From an uncultured Collinsella sp. (GTDB taxonomy: Bacteria > Actinomycetota > Coriobacteriia > Coriobacteriales > Coriobacteriaceae): a stretch of 13,933 nt of DNA. The notes under the pieces are model-generated. The model was not told the DNA's origin and made no database searches. It saw only the letters and a list, made by a program, of their open reading frames with translations. The position numbers and the translations under genes were made by a program. Below, piece by piece: positions 13,175-13,933 of the stretch. The stretch spans positions 1-13,933 of the forward strand of contig CAKUHM010000017.1 of assembly GCA_934655835.1 (NCBI GenBank), read 5' to 3'. The stretch's first letter is position 1, and each line of letters opens with the position of its first letter.

Positions 13175-13933
13175 TTAGCCCAAGACGTGAGCCATGCGTG
13201 CCTTGAACTCCGCGAGGAAGCGCGGGGCGTCCACGGTTAGCGCCACAAGGGCGCTCTTGTCCGGGTCGGCCACGCGGCGCTCGTCGCAGATAGTGCGGCC
13301 GCGATACTCGCCGAGCAGGTCGACGCGCAAGTTGCAACCGAGCGCGCCCACGAGCGTGGGATCAATCGCCACGGCAACGGCAAGCGGATCGTGCAGCGCG
13401 CAGCCGCCCAGGTAAGGGGCGTTCATCTCGTACGAGCCAATGTAGTGCTCGACCATACTCGCAAACGCGCAACCGGCCATGGTGCCCGAGCCCGTCCAAC
13501 CGGCAATGTCGCGGCGCGTCAGCACCACGCGATGCGTCACGTCCAGACCGACCATAGTGAGCTTGCGGCCCGAGCGAAGCACGGCGTCAGCCGCCTCGGG
13601 ATCGCTTGCCATGTTGGCCTCGGCGCCCGCGCTCACGTTGCCGGGCACGGTCAACGCGCCGCCCATCACGACCACGCGGCCGATGGACATCATCGCTGCC
13701 GCATCGCGCTCCAAGGCAAGCGCCAAGTTTGAGAGCGGGCCGGTCGCCACGTAGACCAGATCGGGTCCATAGGTGCGTGCGGCATCGATCAGATAATCGA
13801 CCGCCGCGTTACCATCGGCCGATGTCGCCCCCACCGGCTCGTAGGGCGATGCGGGCACGCTCGCGCCGCCAATGCCGTTTTTACCATGGATGAGCGTGGT
13901 GGACGCCGGCGGCGTATAGGGCTCGTTCGCCTT
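13175..13933 (-). CDS. Inosine-uridine-type nucleoside hydrolase, 5' end cut by window edge
   Basis: This is a ribonucleoside hydrolase that cleaves the N-glycosidic bond of nucleosides to ribose and base. The frame runs open to the right edge, giving 252 residues; a full protein is usually 300-320, so the calcium-binding N-terminal DxDPGxDD motif lies outside. Visible family motifs are IHGKNGIGG near the edge, VATGPLSNLALAL, VVMGGALTVPGNVSAGAEAN, SDPEAADAVL, MVGLDVTHRV and the active-site LHDPLAVA. An in-frame GTG at 13858 is not the start because conserved sequence continues upstream of it. A terminator follows the stop, so it is separate from the sugar locus and probably serves nucleoside salvage. 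Base preference cannot be told from this fragment. Confidence 0.94.
   Translation of the reverse strand, partial: KANEPYTPPASTTLIHGKNGIGGASVPASPYEPVGATSADGNAAVDYLIDAARTYGPDLVYVATGPLSNLALALERDAAAMMSIGRVVVMGGALTVPGNVSAGAEANMASDPEAADAVLRSGRKLTMVGLDVTHRVVLTRRDIAGWTGSGTMAGCAFASMVEHYIGSYEMNAPYLGGCALHDPLAVAVAIDPTLVGALGCNLRVDLLGEYRGRTICDERRVADPDKSALVALTVDAPRFLAEFKARMAHVLG

Noticed and set aside
13859..13933. Nucleoside hydrolase start at the GTG at 13858
   Set aside because: The frame continues upstream to the edge and includes the family motif IHGKNGIGG, so the true start lies outside the window.

Overview
The window comes from a high-GC bacterium. Most genes are tightly packed in operons on the minus strand. 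Codon use, purine-rich Shine-Dalgarno sequences and gene content (Lac-family PTS, LacI and ROK proteins, a split transketolase) suggest a gut-associated Actinomycetota of the Coriobacteriia, Collinsella-like. This is inference: no rRNA or marker gene is present.

Layout, read along the minus strand from the right. (i) 13933-13175 is the C-terminal part of a nucleoside hydrolase, closed by a strong terminator. (ii) A ROK-family sugar kinase (12910-11996) lies below a perfect operator-like palindrome. (iii) LacI regulator 2 (11821-10811) has its own promoter and a related operator-like site. (iv) LacI regulator 1 is the only plus-strand gene (9819-10814). It ends tail to tail with regulator 2 on a shared CTAG. 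It is divergent from (v), an operon of an alpha/beta-hydrolase, a DUF5060-DUF4038 (apiosidase-like) glycosidase, and PTS EIIC, EIIB and EIIA of the Lac/cellobiose family, ending in a UUCG-loop terminator. (vi) A 282-bp control region rich in TAAAC/GTTTA motifs precedes a second operon: a FucI/AraA-superfamily isomerase, transketolase N-terminal and C-terminal subunits, and an FGGY kinase that runs off the left edge.

Taken together, the genes look like a complete route for one sugar. A PTS imports a glycoside; a hydrolase and a cytoplasmic DUF4038 glycosidase release a monosaccharide; an isomerase makes the ketose; an FGGY kinase phosphorylates it; a dedicated two-subunit transketolase splits it into central metabolites. 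The same order of chemistry (isomerase, FGGY kinase, split transketolase) is known for D-apiose: D-apiose to D-apulose to D-apulose 4-phosphate, then transketolase to DHAP and xylulose 5-phosphate. The DUF4038 fold includes the known apiosidase family GH140. The best hypothesis is therefore import and breakdown of plant apiosides, using an isomerase from the FucI/AraA superfamily. The substrate is inferred, not shown. No tRNA, rRNA, CRISPR array or insertion sequence was found. No gene-free stretch exceeds 300 bases.
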